From positions 19,683 through 83,682 of the forward strand of contig JBGAPZ010000015.1 in NCBI GenBank assembly GCA_044220975.1: a DNA stretch of 64,000 bases, in the 5' to 3' direction. Source of the stretch: SZUA-430 sp044220975. GTDB lineage: Bacteria > Pseudomonadota > Alphaproteobacteria > Micropepsales > Micropepsaceae. Below the pieces are notes generated by a model that worked only from the letters and a program-made list of their open reading frames with translations, had not been told where the DNA came from and did not search any database. This document shows, one piece after another, positions 30,753-41,709 of this stretch. The translations under genes and the position numbers were made by a program. Each line of letters starts with the position of its first letter. The first letter of the stretch is position 1.

Positions 30753-31868
30753 GTGCTCGCCGACGGCACCGTTTTTGAGGGTTTTGGCCTTGGCGCAACC
30801 GGCCACGCGGTCGGCGAGGTCTGCTTCAACACTGCGATGACGGGCTATCAGGAAATCCTGACCGACCCCTCTTACGCCGCGCAGATCATCTGCTTCACGT
30901 TCCCCCACATCGGCAATGTCGGCACGAACACGGAAGACATCGAAACGGTGACGCCAGCCGCGCGCGGCATGATCGTCAAAGCTTCGATCACCGACCCGTC
31001 GAACTACCGAAACGCCCAGCATCTCGACATTTGGCTAAAGCGCCACAACATGGTGGCGCTCGGCGGCATCGACACACGCCGTCTGACGCGCCTCATCCGC
31101 GAGAACGGGATGCCGAACGGTGTCATCGCACACGACGCAACCGGCACGTTTGATATCGATGCGCTGAAAAAAGAAGCCGCCAACTGGCCGGGCCTCGAAG
31201 GCATGGACTTGGCCAAAGACGTAACCGCACGCCAAATCTGGACACTCGACGAGCAACGCTGGGCGTGGAACGACGGATACAAGACGCAAAGAAAAACGCG
31301 GTTTAATGTGGTCGTCATCGACTACGGCGTGAAGCGCAACATCCTGCGTTCGCTGGCCAGTGTCGGCGCACGGCTAACCGTCGTGCCCGCCGACACAAGC
31401 TACGAAACCATCCAGCATATGAAGCCCGATGGCGTCGTCCTTTCGAACGGCCCGGGCGATCCCGCCGCGACCGGCGCATACGCAGGCCCCGTGATCAAAA
31501 AAATCGTCGATAGCGGCGTGCCCGTCTTCGGCATCTGCCTCGGCCACCAGATGTTAGCCCTCGCACTCGGCGCGAAAACAAAAAAGATGCACCAAGGCCA
31601 CCACGGCGCGAACCACCCGGTGAAAGACCTCGCCACAGGCAAAGTCGAAATCGTCTCCATGAACCATGGCTTCACCGTCGACACCGCAACGCTCCCGCGC
31701 GGTGTGAAGGAAACGCACACGTCCCTGTTCGACGGCACGAACTGCGGCTTGAGCCTCGAGGGCCGACCGGTGTTCTCCGTCCAATACCACCCCGAAGCCT
31801 CGCCCGGTCCGCACGACAGCCAATACCTCTTCGACCGCTTCGTTAGTGCGATGGAGGAGAAGCGTTGA
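30753..31868 (+). CDS. carA: Carbamoyl-phosphate synthase small (glutaminase) subunit
   Basis: CarA releases ammonia from glutamine and channels it to CarB for carbamoyl phosphate, the precursor of arginine and pyrimidines. The class I glutaminase domain has the nucleophile in GICLGHQ and the His/Glu pair in YHPEASPGP. The N-terminal domain runs from LVLADGTVFEGFGLGATG. Start uncertain: no ATG fits. The GTG at 30753 (371 residues) begins slightly inside the first strand. An ATC at 30738 would align with the family start (xTGALVLADG). A TTG at 30651 lies upstream of the likely promoter. The stop overlaps the next gene by 4 bases. Confidence 0.93.
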   Translation: MLADGTVFEGFGLGATGHAVGEVCFNTAMTGYQEILTDPSYAAQIICFTFPHIGNVGTNTEDIETVTPAARGMIVKASITDPSNYRNAQHLDIWLKRHNMVALGGIDTRRLTRLIRENGMPNGVIAHDATGTFDIDALKKEAANWPGLEGMDLAKDVTARQIWTLDEQRWAWNDGYKTQRKTRFNVVVIDYGVKRNILRSLASVGARLTVVPADTSYETIQHMKPDGVVLSNGPGDPAATGAYAGPVIKKIVDSGVPVFGICLGHQMLALALGAKTKKMHQGHHGANHPVKDLATGKVEIVSMNHGFTVDTATLPRGVKETHTSLFDGTNCGLSLEGRPVFSVQYHPEASPGPHDSQYLFDRFVSAMEEKR

Positions 31869-32506
31869 TCGAAGCCCTCAAAGCCCGCTGGCGCACGCAT
31901 GTGCAGATGATCGGCAACTTCAACGCCGACGTCGTGGGGCGCACGTTCGATCACCTGTGCGCCTCGTATTCCGAGCCGCAGCGCCGCTACCACACGCTGG
32001 CGCACCTGACGTCGTTGTTCGACACGCTGGAAACGCATGGCGAAGAAATCGGCGACGCCCCCCGCGTTGCCTTCGCGGCCTGGTATCACGACATCGTCTA
32101 CGACCCGCGCCGGCAAGACAACGAAGCCAAGAGCGCCGAACGCGCCATGAAGGAACTGGACGACCTAGGCGCGGACGGCGCACTGCGCTCGCATGTCGTT
32201 CAGCTGATCCTCGCAACCAAGAACCACAGCGCCGGCGGCCGCGATTACGACGACGACATCTTCCTCGACGCTGACTTTTCGATCCTGGGAGCGTCTGAAG
32301 CCGTCTACCGCCAATACGTGAGCGATGTCCGTGCTGAATACGCGCATGTCGACGACGCAGATTGGAAAGCCGGCCGTGGCGCCTTCCTGAAGAAGACCTT
32401 GGCCGCGCCGCGCATCTTCCGCACCGGCATTTTTGAAGGCGAGTATGCCGAGCAAGCCCGAGCGAACATCGCCCGGGAACTCAAAGAGTTGGAAGGCGCG
32501 TCATGA
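31865..32506 (+). CDS. HD-domain predicted metal-dependent hydrolase
   Basis: 213 residues. HD-type metal ligands are visible as RRYHTLAHL, AAWYHDIVYD and later acidic residues (DIFLDADFSILG), the arrangement of the COG4339-like family of small HD proteins. These are predicted phosphohydrolases with unknown substrates. The start is a TTG overlapping the carA stop (TTGA), so it is translationally coupled to carA. An ompW-like gene on the opposite strand then separates it from carB. Confidence 0.82.
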   Translation: MIEALKARWRTHVQMIGNFNADVVGRTFDHLCASYSEPQRRYHTLAHLTSLFDTLETHGEEIGDAPRVAFAAWYHDIVYDPRRQDNEAKSAERAMKELDDLGADGALRSHVVQLILATKNHSAGGRDYDDDIFLDADFSILGASEAVYRQYVSDVRAEYAHVDDADWKAGRGAFLKKTLAAPRIFRTGIFEGEYAEQARANIARELKELEGAS

Positions 32507-32526
32507 GCCGCGCCTTCCCTTTATGC

Positions 32527-33141
32527 TCAGTAGCGGTAACCGACGCCCATACCAACGATGAACGGATCGATGTCCACGTCCGCCGTCGCGTTGACGCCGC
32601 CCGTGATCGTGACGTCCGTGTTGATGTCGATGTACTTGACGTCGATGTTGGCCGACCAACCCTTGCCGAAGGGAATGTTCAACCCGGCTTGGAGCGCCAG
32701 GCCAAACGAGTCGTCGTAGCTGATGTTGAGCCCGGCGGGCTCATCGACACCGAAGAACGTCGTGTAGTTGATGCCAACGCCGACATAAGGCTGTATCGCG
32801 GCGCCATCCGGATCGAAATGGTATTGCAGCGTCAGGGTCGGCGGCAGCAGCCACGCACTACCGAGATCGACGCCGAACGTGTGCTCCACATCATGCGGCG
32901 CCACCGCCGCGATCAGCTCGACCGCAAAGTTCTTCGCGAAGAAATACGAAACGTCGACTTCCGGCACGAAGGAGTTGTCGATCGTAACATCGCCGCCGAT
33001 CGAGACATTGGCGTGCTCGTTCGGTGCGACAAGCAAGCCGCGCGCGCGAACTATCCAGGGACTGTCGTTGGCGGCAAGTGCCGTGAATGGGAGGGATACA
33101 AAAGCGGCCGCGAGTGCGCCGCAGACAAACGTGGACTTCAT
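32527..33141 (-). CDS. ompW: OmpW-family outer-membrane beta-barrel protein
   Basis: 204 residues. Signal peptide 1-23 (ending ALA) and a small beta-barrel pattern: WIVRARGLLVAPNEHANVSIGG, VPEVDVSYFFAKNFAVELIAAVAPH, PPTLTLQYHF and IQPYVGVGINYTTFF are OmpW hallmarks. It ends in an aromatic residue (GVGYRY), as expected for BAM recognition. OmpW forms a narrow hydrophobic pore. It lies opposite to and between carA-HD and carB, breaking the usual carA-carB order. Confidence 0.9.
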   Translation of the reverse strand: MKSTFVCGALAAAFVSLPFTALAANDSPWIVRARGLLVAPNEHANVSIGGDVTIDNSFVPEVDVSYFFAKNFAVELIAAVAPHDVEHTFGVDLGSAWLLPPTLTLQYHFDPDGAAIQPYVGVGINYTTFFGVDEPAGLNISYDDSFGLALQAGLNIPFGKGWSANIDVKYIDINTDVTITGGVNATADVDIDPFIVGMGVGYRY

Positions 33142-33284
33142 AACTTGAGCCTCTCAAACAAAGGATCGATCACGCATCGATCGGCAAAAAATTGCGGTAA
33201 TCAGGGGTACCGGCCCATGCTTAACAAAACTCCAATTTGCGTGGGCCCGGCGGCCACAGTCGCAGCAGAAACTGGAATCTGAGG

Positions 33285-36551
<3,267 letters not shown>

Positions 36552-36589
36552 CGTCTTGAATCCAAAGGATTCATAACGCCAATCGGACC

Positions 36590-36618
36590 TTGAAATTTCG
36601 CCGCATTTCCCTTATGTT
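36590..36618 (+). promoter_or_regulatory. Putative sigma-70 promoter of greA
   Basis: TTGAAA (36590-36595), a 17-base spacer and TATGTT (36613-36618). This leaves a leader of about 155 bases before the greA ATG. A small 7-bp hairpin TGAATCC-AAA-GGATTCA (36557-36573) just upstream may end carB transcripts. Confidence 0.6.
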
Positions 36619-36703
36619 CTTATGCATGCGTTCGAGGGGACTACGTCTCTCGCGCAAGCTCGAGAAGCGACACTCTCGCGAGCAATTTCAAACCATTTTG
36701 AGA

Positions 36704-36731
36704 GGCCTTGGGCGGTCGCACCACCAAGGCC
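36704..36731 (+). promoter_or_regulatory. Hairpin in the greA leader
   Basis: Perfect 8-bp stem GGCCTTGG (36704-36711) with CCAAGGCC (36724-36731) and a 12-base loop, followed by the T-rich CTTCGAATTTGTTG. It could be a leader attenuator; an attenuating leader that yields a small RNA is known for E. coli greA. No homology is claimed. Confidence 0.35.
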
Positions 36732-36779
36732 CTTCGAATTTGTTGTCCTTCGGTGCGGCGGAAGAGTTGAGCAGAGATT

Positions 36780-37253
36780 ATGGAAAAAGTTCCCATGACC
36801 GCTCAGGGCTTTGAGGCCCTCGAAACGGAGATTAAGCACCTGAAGTCGGTGGAGCGTCCGGCCGTTATCCGCGCGATCTCGGAAGCGCGCGCCCACGGCG
36901 ACTTGTCCGAAAACGCGGAATACCATTCCGCGAAGGAGCGCCAAAGCTTCATCGAAGGGCGCGTCCTCGAACTCGAGGACAAGATCTCCCGCGCACAAGT
37001 GATCGACGTGTCGAAGCTTTCCGGTAAGGTCGTGAAATTCGGCGCGACGGTCACCGTCGTCGACGAAGACACGGACCAAAAGGCAAAATACCAGATCGTC
37101 GGCGACCTCGAGGCCGACTTCGCCAAGGGCCGCATCTCGATCTCGTCGCCATTGGCGCGCGCGCTGATCGGCAAAACGAACGGCGACAGAGTGGAGGTCA
37201 ACACCCCCTCCGGCGGCCGCTCTTACGAGATCACGAAGGTGGAATTCAAATAG
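36780..37253 (+). CDS. greA: Transcription elongation factor GreA
   Basis: 157 residues. N-terminal coiled coil (about 8-75) with the acidic tip ARAHGDLSENAEYHSAKE, whose Asp/Glu residues stimulate RNA cleavage in RNA polymerase, and a C-terminal FKBP-like domain (FGATVTVVDEDTDQKAKYQIVG, ISSPLARALIGKTNGDRVEVNTPSGGRSYEI). GreA rescues backtracked polymerase through the secondary channel. It follows carB by 228 bases with its own promoter and is closed by a terminator. Confidence 0.96.
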   Translation: MEKVPMTAQGFEALETEIKHLKSVERPAVIRAISEARAHGDLSENAEYHSAKERQSFIEGRVLELEDKISRAQVIDVSKLSGKVVKFGATVTVVDEDTDQKAKYQIVGDLEADFAKGRISISSPLARALIGKTNGDRVEVNTPSGGRSYEITKVEFK

Positions 37254-37275
37254 GCCGCATCGCGGCGCATCGCGT

Positions 37276-37307
37276 AAGGGCGGCGGGTCACTCCGTCGCC
37301 CCTTTTT
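37276..37307 (+). terminator. Rho-independent terminator after greA
   Basis: Stem AAGGGCGGCGG with CCGTCGCCCCTT (one bulge), a 6-base loop and a TTTTT tail. It lies just before the stop of the convergent Lrp gene. Confidence 0.8.
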
Positions 37308-37308
37308 G

Positions 37309-37782
37309 TTAGAGCTCGACCGGCACGCCCGGCTCGCGCTTCGAGGCGCGAATGGTCAGCGCGGTCTTCACCGATGCCACGTTCTTCGCCGCTGTCAGCT
37401 TCTCCGTGACGAAACTTTGCCACTCGCTCAAATCTTTGGCGGCGCATTTCAGCACGAAGTCGATCTCGCCCGACATCATGTAGCACTCGCGCACGATCGC
37501 CCATTGCAGCACCTGCGCCTCAAAAGCTTTGAGGTCGGGCTCGGCCTGACTGTTCAGTCCCACGAACGCGAACGCCGTCACCTCGTAACCCAAGGACTTC
37601 GGGTCCAAATCGGCGTGATAGCCGCGAATGAACCCCTGTTGCTCCAACGCGCGCACCCGCCGTAAACAAGGCGGCGCCGAAATCTTCGCGCGGTGCGAAA
37701 GTTCGACGTTCGTAATGCGGCCTTCGGCTTGAAGTTCGTGAAGAATGCGCCTGTCGATGGCGTCAAGTTTGATCCGCTGCAT
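37309..37782 (-). CDS. Lrp/AsnC-family transcriptional regulator
   Basis: 157 residues. N-terminal helix-turn-helix (LDAIDRRILHELQAEGRITNVELSHRAKISAPPCLRRVRALEQQG) and a RAM ligand-binding domain (VTAFAFVGL, VRECYMMSGEIDFVLKCAAKDL). Members sense amino acids and form octamers that wrap DNA. The ATG at 37782 is chosen because MQRIKLDAIDRRIL is the family N-terminus; the frame extends to 37836. Divergent from the ELM1-like gene, which may be a target. Confidence 0.9.
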   Translation of the reverse strand: MQRIKLDAIDRRILHELQAEGRITNVELSHRAKISAPPCLRRVRALEQQGFIRGYHADLDPKSLGYEVTAFAFVGLNSQAEPDLKAFEAQVLQWAIVRECYMMSGEIDFVLKCAAKDLSEWQSFVTEKLTAAKNVASVKTALTIRASKREPGVPVEL

Positions 37783-37877
37783 GATCGCGCCCGGGAGAGT
37801 CAGAAAGTTGCGTTGAGACGGTTTTAGCGCGATCAATCGGTGACTTCAGCAATAAAATTACAGGACTACGAAAGACT

Positions 37878-38849
37878 GTGAATGAGCTGATGGTGGAAAA
37901 TGTTACCTGGGCGATCTCGGACGGCCGCGCCGGCTTGGCCAACCAGGTGCGCGGCCTGGCGGACGCCATAGGCCTGCCCGTCGTAACCAAGACGGTCCAT
38001 CCGCGCTTCCCTTGGACGATTTTGCCCCTCACGTCGTGGCCCGCGCCGTTCAGGGCTTTGGCTGGAGGCAGCAGCACCTTCGCATCGCCTTGGCCCAAGC
38101 TCGCCGTCGGCTGCGGCTGGCGCTCCATCCCCTACATGCTCGCCATCAAGCGCCTGTCAGGTGGCAGGACGTTCACCATCCAACTGCAAGACCCACGCAT
38201 CGACCCGAAGCACTTCGACCTCGTCATCCCGCCCGAACACGACGGCCTCAAGGGCGCGAACGTTGAAGCGATCGTCGGGAGCCCCAACGCCGTAACGCGC
38301 AAATCGCTCGACAGTGCCGAGGCACAATGGCGGACGAAATTCGATCGGCTCAAGCAACCCCGTATCGCGGTCCTCGTTGGCGGCAAATCGAAATCCTACA
38401 GCTTTGGCGAAGGCGATGCGCGTCGTCTGGGCGTTCAGTTGAAGGATCTCGCCACGCGCGGCTTCTCCCTCATGGTCACAACCTCGCGCCGCACGGGTGA
38501 AGCACAGGCAGCCATCATCAAAGACGCACTCGCCGGCACGCAGGCGTTCGTATGGGACGTTGCCGGCGATAATCCCTATTTCGGACTGCTCGCCCTGGCC
38601 GATGTCATTCTCGTGACATCCGATTCGACCAACATGGCGGTCGAGGCGGCGAGCACGGGAAAGCCCGTTTATATCGTCGACCTTCCAGGCGGCGATCCCA
38701 AGTTCACCCGGTTGCACACCGACCTCGCTCGACGTGGAATCGCTCGCAAATTCACAGGCGAAATCGCGCAATGGACGTACGCACCGCTCAACGAAACGGC
38801 CCGGATTGCCGCCGTCATCCGCAAGAGAACCGGCCTCGAACCGCAGTAA
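37878..38849 (+). CDS. ELM1/GtrOC1-like protein (mitochondrial fission ELM1 family)
   Basis: 323 residues of the bacterial ELM1 (formerly DUF1022) family, glycosyltransferase-B-like in fold: AISDGRAGLANQVRGLADAIG at the N-terminus, IQLQDPRIDPKHFDLVIPPEHDG in the middle, then TTSRRTGEAQ and LVTSDSTNMAVEAASTGKPVYIVDL near the C-terminus. Function in bacteria is not established; the plant homologue affects mitochondrial fission. An internal ATG at 37890 could also be the start. Located directly upstream of trxB, a neighbourhood often kept in alphaproteobacteria. Confidence 0.87.
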   Translation: MNELMVENVTWAISDGRAGLANQVRGLADAIGLPVVTKTVHPRFPWTILPLTSWPAPFRALAGGSSTFASPWPKLAVGCGWRSIPYMLAIKRLSGGRTFTIQLQDPRIDPKHFDLVIPPEHDGLKGANVEAIVGSPNAVTRKSLDSAEAQWRTKFDRLKQPRIAVLVGGKSKSYSFGEGDARRLGVQLKDLATRGFSLMVTTSRRTGEAQAAIIKDALAGTQAFVWDVAGDNPYFGLLALADVILVTSDSTNMAVEAASTGKPVYIVDLPGGDPKFTRLHTDLARRGIARKFTGEIAQWTYAPLNETARIAAVIRKRTGLEPQ

Positions 38850-38927
38850 ACGCTCCGTGATGGCGCGCCCAAGCCTTGCGGTGCAGCAAAGTGCGTTCCT
38901 ATATGAAGCTGGAGGACCCCTCAAGAA

Positions 38928-39893
38928 ATGACCAAAACGACCCACGCCAAAGTGCTGATTGTGGGCTCCGGCCCTGCCGGCTACACGGCGGCGATCTATG
39001 CAACGCGCGCGATGCTTGAGCCGCTGCTCGTGGCAGGGCTGCAGCCTGGCGGCCAAATGACGATCACCACCGACGTCGAAAACTACCCGGGCTTTCCTGA
39101 AACGATCCAAGGCCCGTGGCTGATGGATCAGATGAAGGCGCAGGCCGAACACGTCGGCACGAAGTTCGCCGACGACGTCATCGTCGAAGCTGACCTGAAG
39201 AGCCGCCCGTTCCGCCTGAAGGGCGACAGCGGCACGATATACACCTGCGACGTGCTGATCATCGCGACGGGCGCGCAAGCCCGTTGGCTCGGCCTGCCCT
39301 CCGAAGAAGCGTTCAAGGGTCACGGCGTCTCGGCTTGCGCCACCTGCGATGGCTTCTTCTATCGCGGCAAGGATGTGGCGATTGTCGGCGGCGGCAACAC
39401 CGCAGTCGAAGAAGCACTCTTCCTCACGAACTTCGCGAACTCGGTCACGCTGATCCACCGCCGCAATTCGCTGCGCGCCGAAAAGATGCTGCAGCAACGA
39501 CTGTTCGATCACCCTAAAATCAAAGTCGTGTGGGACACCGCCGTCGACAGCGTCGAAGGCACCAGCGATCCTAAATCGGTCACGAGCGTGAAGCTGAAGG
39601 ACGTGAACACCGGCGCACTGACGGACCTCGCGGCCGACGGTCTCTTCGTCGCGATAGGCCACGTACCGGCAACGGAGCTCTTCAAAGGCCAAGTCGATAT
39701 GGACGCGGACGGCTATATCAAAACCGCGCCGGACTCGACCGCGACCAGCATCCCAGGCGTCTTCGCAGCCGGCGACGTGAAGGACCGCATCTTCCGCCAA
39801 GCGATCACTGCCGCCGGTACGGGCTGCATGGCGGCCCTTGAGGCCGAGAAATACCTCGCTCATCACGAGCAGCTGAAGGCCGCCGCGGAATGA
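38928..39893 (+). CDS. trxB: Thioredoxin-disulfide reductase
   Basis: 321 residues. FAD site GSGPAGYTAAIYATRA, redox-active C137-A-T-C140 (SACATCDGFFY), NADPH site VGGGNTAVEEALFL and the C-terminal FAD motif GVFAAGDVKDRIFRQAITAAGTGCMAALEAEKYL. It passes electrons from NADPH to thioredoxin in the cytoplasm and so indirectly recycles the methionine sulfoxide reductases encoded about 1.5 kb away. The stop overlaps the LysR gene by 4 bases (ATGA), indicating co-expression. Confidence 0.96.
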   Translation: MTKTTHAKVLIVGSGPAGYTAAIYATRAMLEPLLVAGLQPGGQMTITTDVENYPGFPETIQGPWLMDQMKAQAEHVGTKFADDVIVEADLKSRPFRLKGDSGTIYTCDVLIIATGAQARWLGLPSEEAFKGHGVSACATCDGFFYRGKDVAIVGGGNTAVEEALFLTNFANSVTLIHRRNSLRAEKMLQQRLFDHPKIKVVWDTAVDSVEGTSDPKSVTSVKLKDVNTGALTDLAADGLFVAIGHVPATELFKGQVDMDADGYIKTAPDSTATSIPGVFAAGDVKDRIFRQAITAAGTGCMAALEAEKYLAHHEQLKAAAE

Positions 39894-40783
39894 GCATGGA
39901 CCTCGACCGCTTGCGCGTTTTCCACGCCGTCGCCACGGCCGGAAGCCTGACGCATGCGGGCGAGCAACTCGACCTCAGCCAATCGGCGGTCAGCCGCCAG
40001 ATCAGCGCTCTGGAAGAGGAACTGAGGGTCCCCCTATTTCTGCGCCACGCCCGCGGCCTCAACCTCACCGAACAGGGCTCTAGGCTTTTCGAAACGACAA
40101 AACACATCTTCGAAAAGCTGCAATGTGTCGAGGAAGAACTGATCGACAGCCGCGATCGGCCGCAAGGCGAACTGCGGGTCACGGCGACGGTGGGCATCGG
40201 CACCTATTGGCTGGCCCCGCGCCTGAAGAAGTTCACCGAACTTTACCCGGACATGCGCGTGCATTTGTTGCTGGCAGACGGCGAACTGGACTTGAACCAG
40301 CGCGAAGCCGACATCGCGCTTCGGATGCGCCAACCGATTCAAAACGATTTGGTGCAGCGCAAGCTGTTCGACGTCGTCTATCACATCTACGGCTCGCCCG
40401 ATTACATCGCGCGCAAACGTGCACCCGAATGTGTTTCTGAACTCGACGCCCACGACGTCATCACGTATGGCGACGCGCCGACGGAATTGTCGAAGGTGAA
40501 CTGGCTTGCCGAGGTGGGGCGCAAACCCGGTCATCCGCGCCCGCCCAGACTGTGCGTCAACAACATCATCGCGATGGGCACGGCGATCGAAACGGGAATT
40601 GGCCTAGGCGCGCTGCCGGATTACTTCACGCACGGCAACGAAAAACTCGTGCGAGTCCTGCCGGAAACGCTGGGCCCGAGTTACGAGGTTTACCTTTGCT
40701 ACCCGGAAACATTGCGCGGTTCCAAACGTGTCGCGGTCTTCCGCGATTTCCTCATTTCACAAGCGCGCGATTGGACATTTTGA
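39890..40783 (+). CDS. LysR-family transcriptional regulator
   Basis: 297 residues. N-terminal winged helix (FHAVATAGSLTHAGEQLDLSQSAVSRQISALEEELRVPLFLR) and a periplasmic-binding-protein-like effector domain (GELRVTATVGIGTYWLAPRLKKFTELYPDMRVHL...). Coupled to trxB by ATGA, so it probably shares the trxB transcript; whether it controls trxB or distant genes is unknown. The promoter of the small RNA starts just after its stop codon. Confidence 0.92.
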   Translation: MSMDLDRLRVFHAVATAGSLTHAGEQLDLSQSAVSRQISALEEELRVPLFLRHARGLNLTEQGSRLFETTKHIFEKLQCVEEELIDSRDRPQGELRVTATVGIGTYWLAPRLKKFTELYPDMRVHLLLADGELDLNQREADIALRMRQPIQNDLVQRKLFDVVYHIYGSPDYIARKRAPECVSELDAHDVITYGDAPTELSKVNWLAEVGRKPGHPRPPRLCVNNIIAMGTAIETGIGLGALPDYFTHGNEKLVRVLPETLGPSYEVYLCYPETLRGSKRVAVFRDFLISQARDWTF

Positions 40784-40788
40784 CATCC

Positions 40789-40816
40789 TTGAGATCGCCG
40801 CTCCCCGCACTATCTG
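40789..40816 (+). promoter_or_regulatory. Putative promoter of the C-loop small RNA
   Basis: TTGAGA (40789-40794), 16-base spacer, TATCTG (40811-40816), in line with an RNA starting at the GGG near 40822. A perfect TTGACA also lies at 40780-40785, but no -10 box fits it. Confidence 0.5.
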
Positions 40817-40821
40817 AATAA

Positions 40822-40969
40822 GGGCCGGGGCGGTTCTCCCCCAGAAATAGGGTCCCGGCACCAGGATGTTCCCCCTTCCTGGAATAGCCGATGCTTCTCC
40901 CCCAAGCGCATCGGCAAAAGGCGTGACGAGGCCGGGCTGCAGACAACCCCCTGCGGTCCGGCCTTTTTT
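40822..40969 (+). ncRNA. Candidate small RNA with four C-rich-loop hairpins
   Basis: About 148 bases between lysR and the DUF1272 gene. Four consecutive hairpins: (1) GCCGGG/CCCGGC (40824-40829, 40854-40859) enclosing TTCTCCCCC; (2) CCAGGA/TCCTGG (40861-40866, 40877-40882) with loop TGTTCCCCCT; (3) GCCGATGC/GCATCGGC (40887-40894, 40908-40915) with loop TTCTCCCCCAAGC; (4) the terminator stem AGGCCGG/CCGGCCT with inner GCAG/CTGC around ACAACCCC. Every stem exposes four to five consecutive C, the kind of loop that pairs with G-rich Shine-Dalgarno regions. Similar C-rich loops occur in alphaproteobacterial trans-acting RNAs (alpha-r14/NfeR, CcsR); I claim analogy, not membership. Confidence 0.72.
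40929..40969 (+). terminator. Rho-independent terminator of the small RNA
   Basis: Stem AGGCCGG (40929-40935) with CCGGCCT (40958-40964), an inner GCAG/CTGC pairing and a T-tract at 40964-40969. The tract runs into the stop codon of the convergent DUF1272 gene. Confidence 0.85.
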
Positions 40970-41216
40970 ATGACGCCGCTTTACAGCCTTCGGCTTTCAA
41001 CACGCGCTTCGTTGACGCTGGAAATTTCACAAGCGCGGCCGAGGGCCGAATCGGCCGGCGCACAAGATCGCCGCTGCAGTTCGGACAACGGCCCTTCAGC
41101 ACGCCCATCGCACATGCCTCGCAGAACGTACACTCGAATGTGCAGATCCTGGCCTCTGTCGATGCGGGTGGAAGATCGCGATCGCAGCATTCGCAATTCG
41201 GTCTGAGTTCCAACAT
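40968..41216 (-). CDS. DUF1272 zinc-ribbon-like protein
   Basis: 82 residues starting MLELRPNCECCDRDLPP, the DUF1272 signature. Cysteines fall in pairs (CECC; CTFECTFCEAC; CPNC), suggesting one or two zinc sites. Function is unknown for the family. The ATG shares one base with the msrC stop (TGATG), so it is translated with the methionine sulfoxide reductase genes, an association that may hint at a redox or zinc-linked role. The stop codon coincides with the end of the opposing RNA terminator. Confidence 0.88.
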   Translation of the reverse strand: MLELRPNCECCDRDLPPASTEARICTFECTFCEACAMGVLKGRCPNCSGDLVRRPIRPSAALVKFPASTKRVLKAEGCKAAS

Positions 41217-41701
41217 CAGAAATCTGTTCCTTCAACGAAGACTGAAACCACCGCCTCGAACGCGCGCCGGTCCTCATCGTCAAATCGCGCAAACAACGGG
41301 CTGTCGAGGTCGAGTACGCCATGCACGCGCTCACCTTTGATAAGCGGTACGACCAGCTCGGAGTTCGAAGCGGAATCGCACGCGATGTGCCCCGGAAACG
41401 CATGCACGTCTTTGACCAGCATCGTCTCGCGCCGGGCCACAGCGGTTCCGCATACGCCCTTGCCCGCAGGGATGCGCACACACGCGGGCTTGCCTTGAAA
41501 CGGGCCGAGCACAAGCTCGCCGCCCTTCATGAAATAGAACCCCGCCCAATTGAGATCGGGCACGATCTGCCAGATCAGCGCCGCGATGTTGGCGGAGTTC
41601 GCAACAAGGTCGCGCTCGCCGTCGAGGAGCCCACGTGTCTGCCGCACGAGCTCCTCGTAAATCTCGGCTTTGGTTCCGCTAACTTTCACTGCAGCGAACA
41701 T
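41216..41701 (-). CDS. msrC: Free methionine-R-sulfoxide reductase (GAF-type, fRMsr/MsrC)
   Basis: 161 residues, one GAF domain. The three fRMsr cysteines are at 74, 84 and 108, the same spacing (10 and 24) as in E. coli fRMsr, within NWAGFYFMKG, LGPFQGKPACVRIPAGKGVCGTA and VHAFPGHIACDSASNSELVVP. It reduces free Met-(R)-sulfoxide in the cytoplasm using thioredoxin. The ATG at 41701 is preferred; the frame reaches 41746 into msrA. Third gene of msrB-msrA-msrC-DUF1272. Confidence 0.92.
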   Translation of the reverse strand: MFAAVKVSGTKAEIYEELVRQTRGLLDGERDLVANSANIAALIWQIVPDLNWAGFYFMKGGELVLGPFQGKPACVRIPAGKGVCGTAVARRETMLVKDVHAFPGHIACDSASNSELVVPLIKGERVHGVLDLDSPLFARFDDEDRRAFEAVVSVFVEGTDF

Positions 41702-41709
41702 GGGCACCT

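Noticed and set aside
40780..40785. TTGACA as -35 box of the small RNA
   Set aside because: The only -10-like sequence is 25 bases away; TTGAGA at 40789 gives a usable 16-base spacer.
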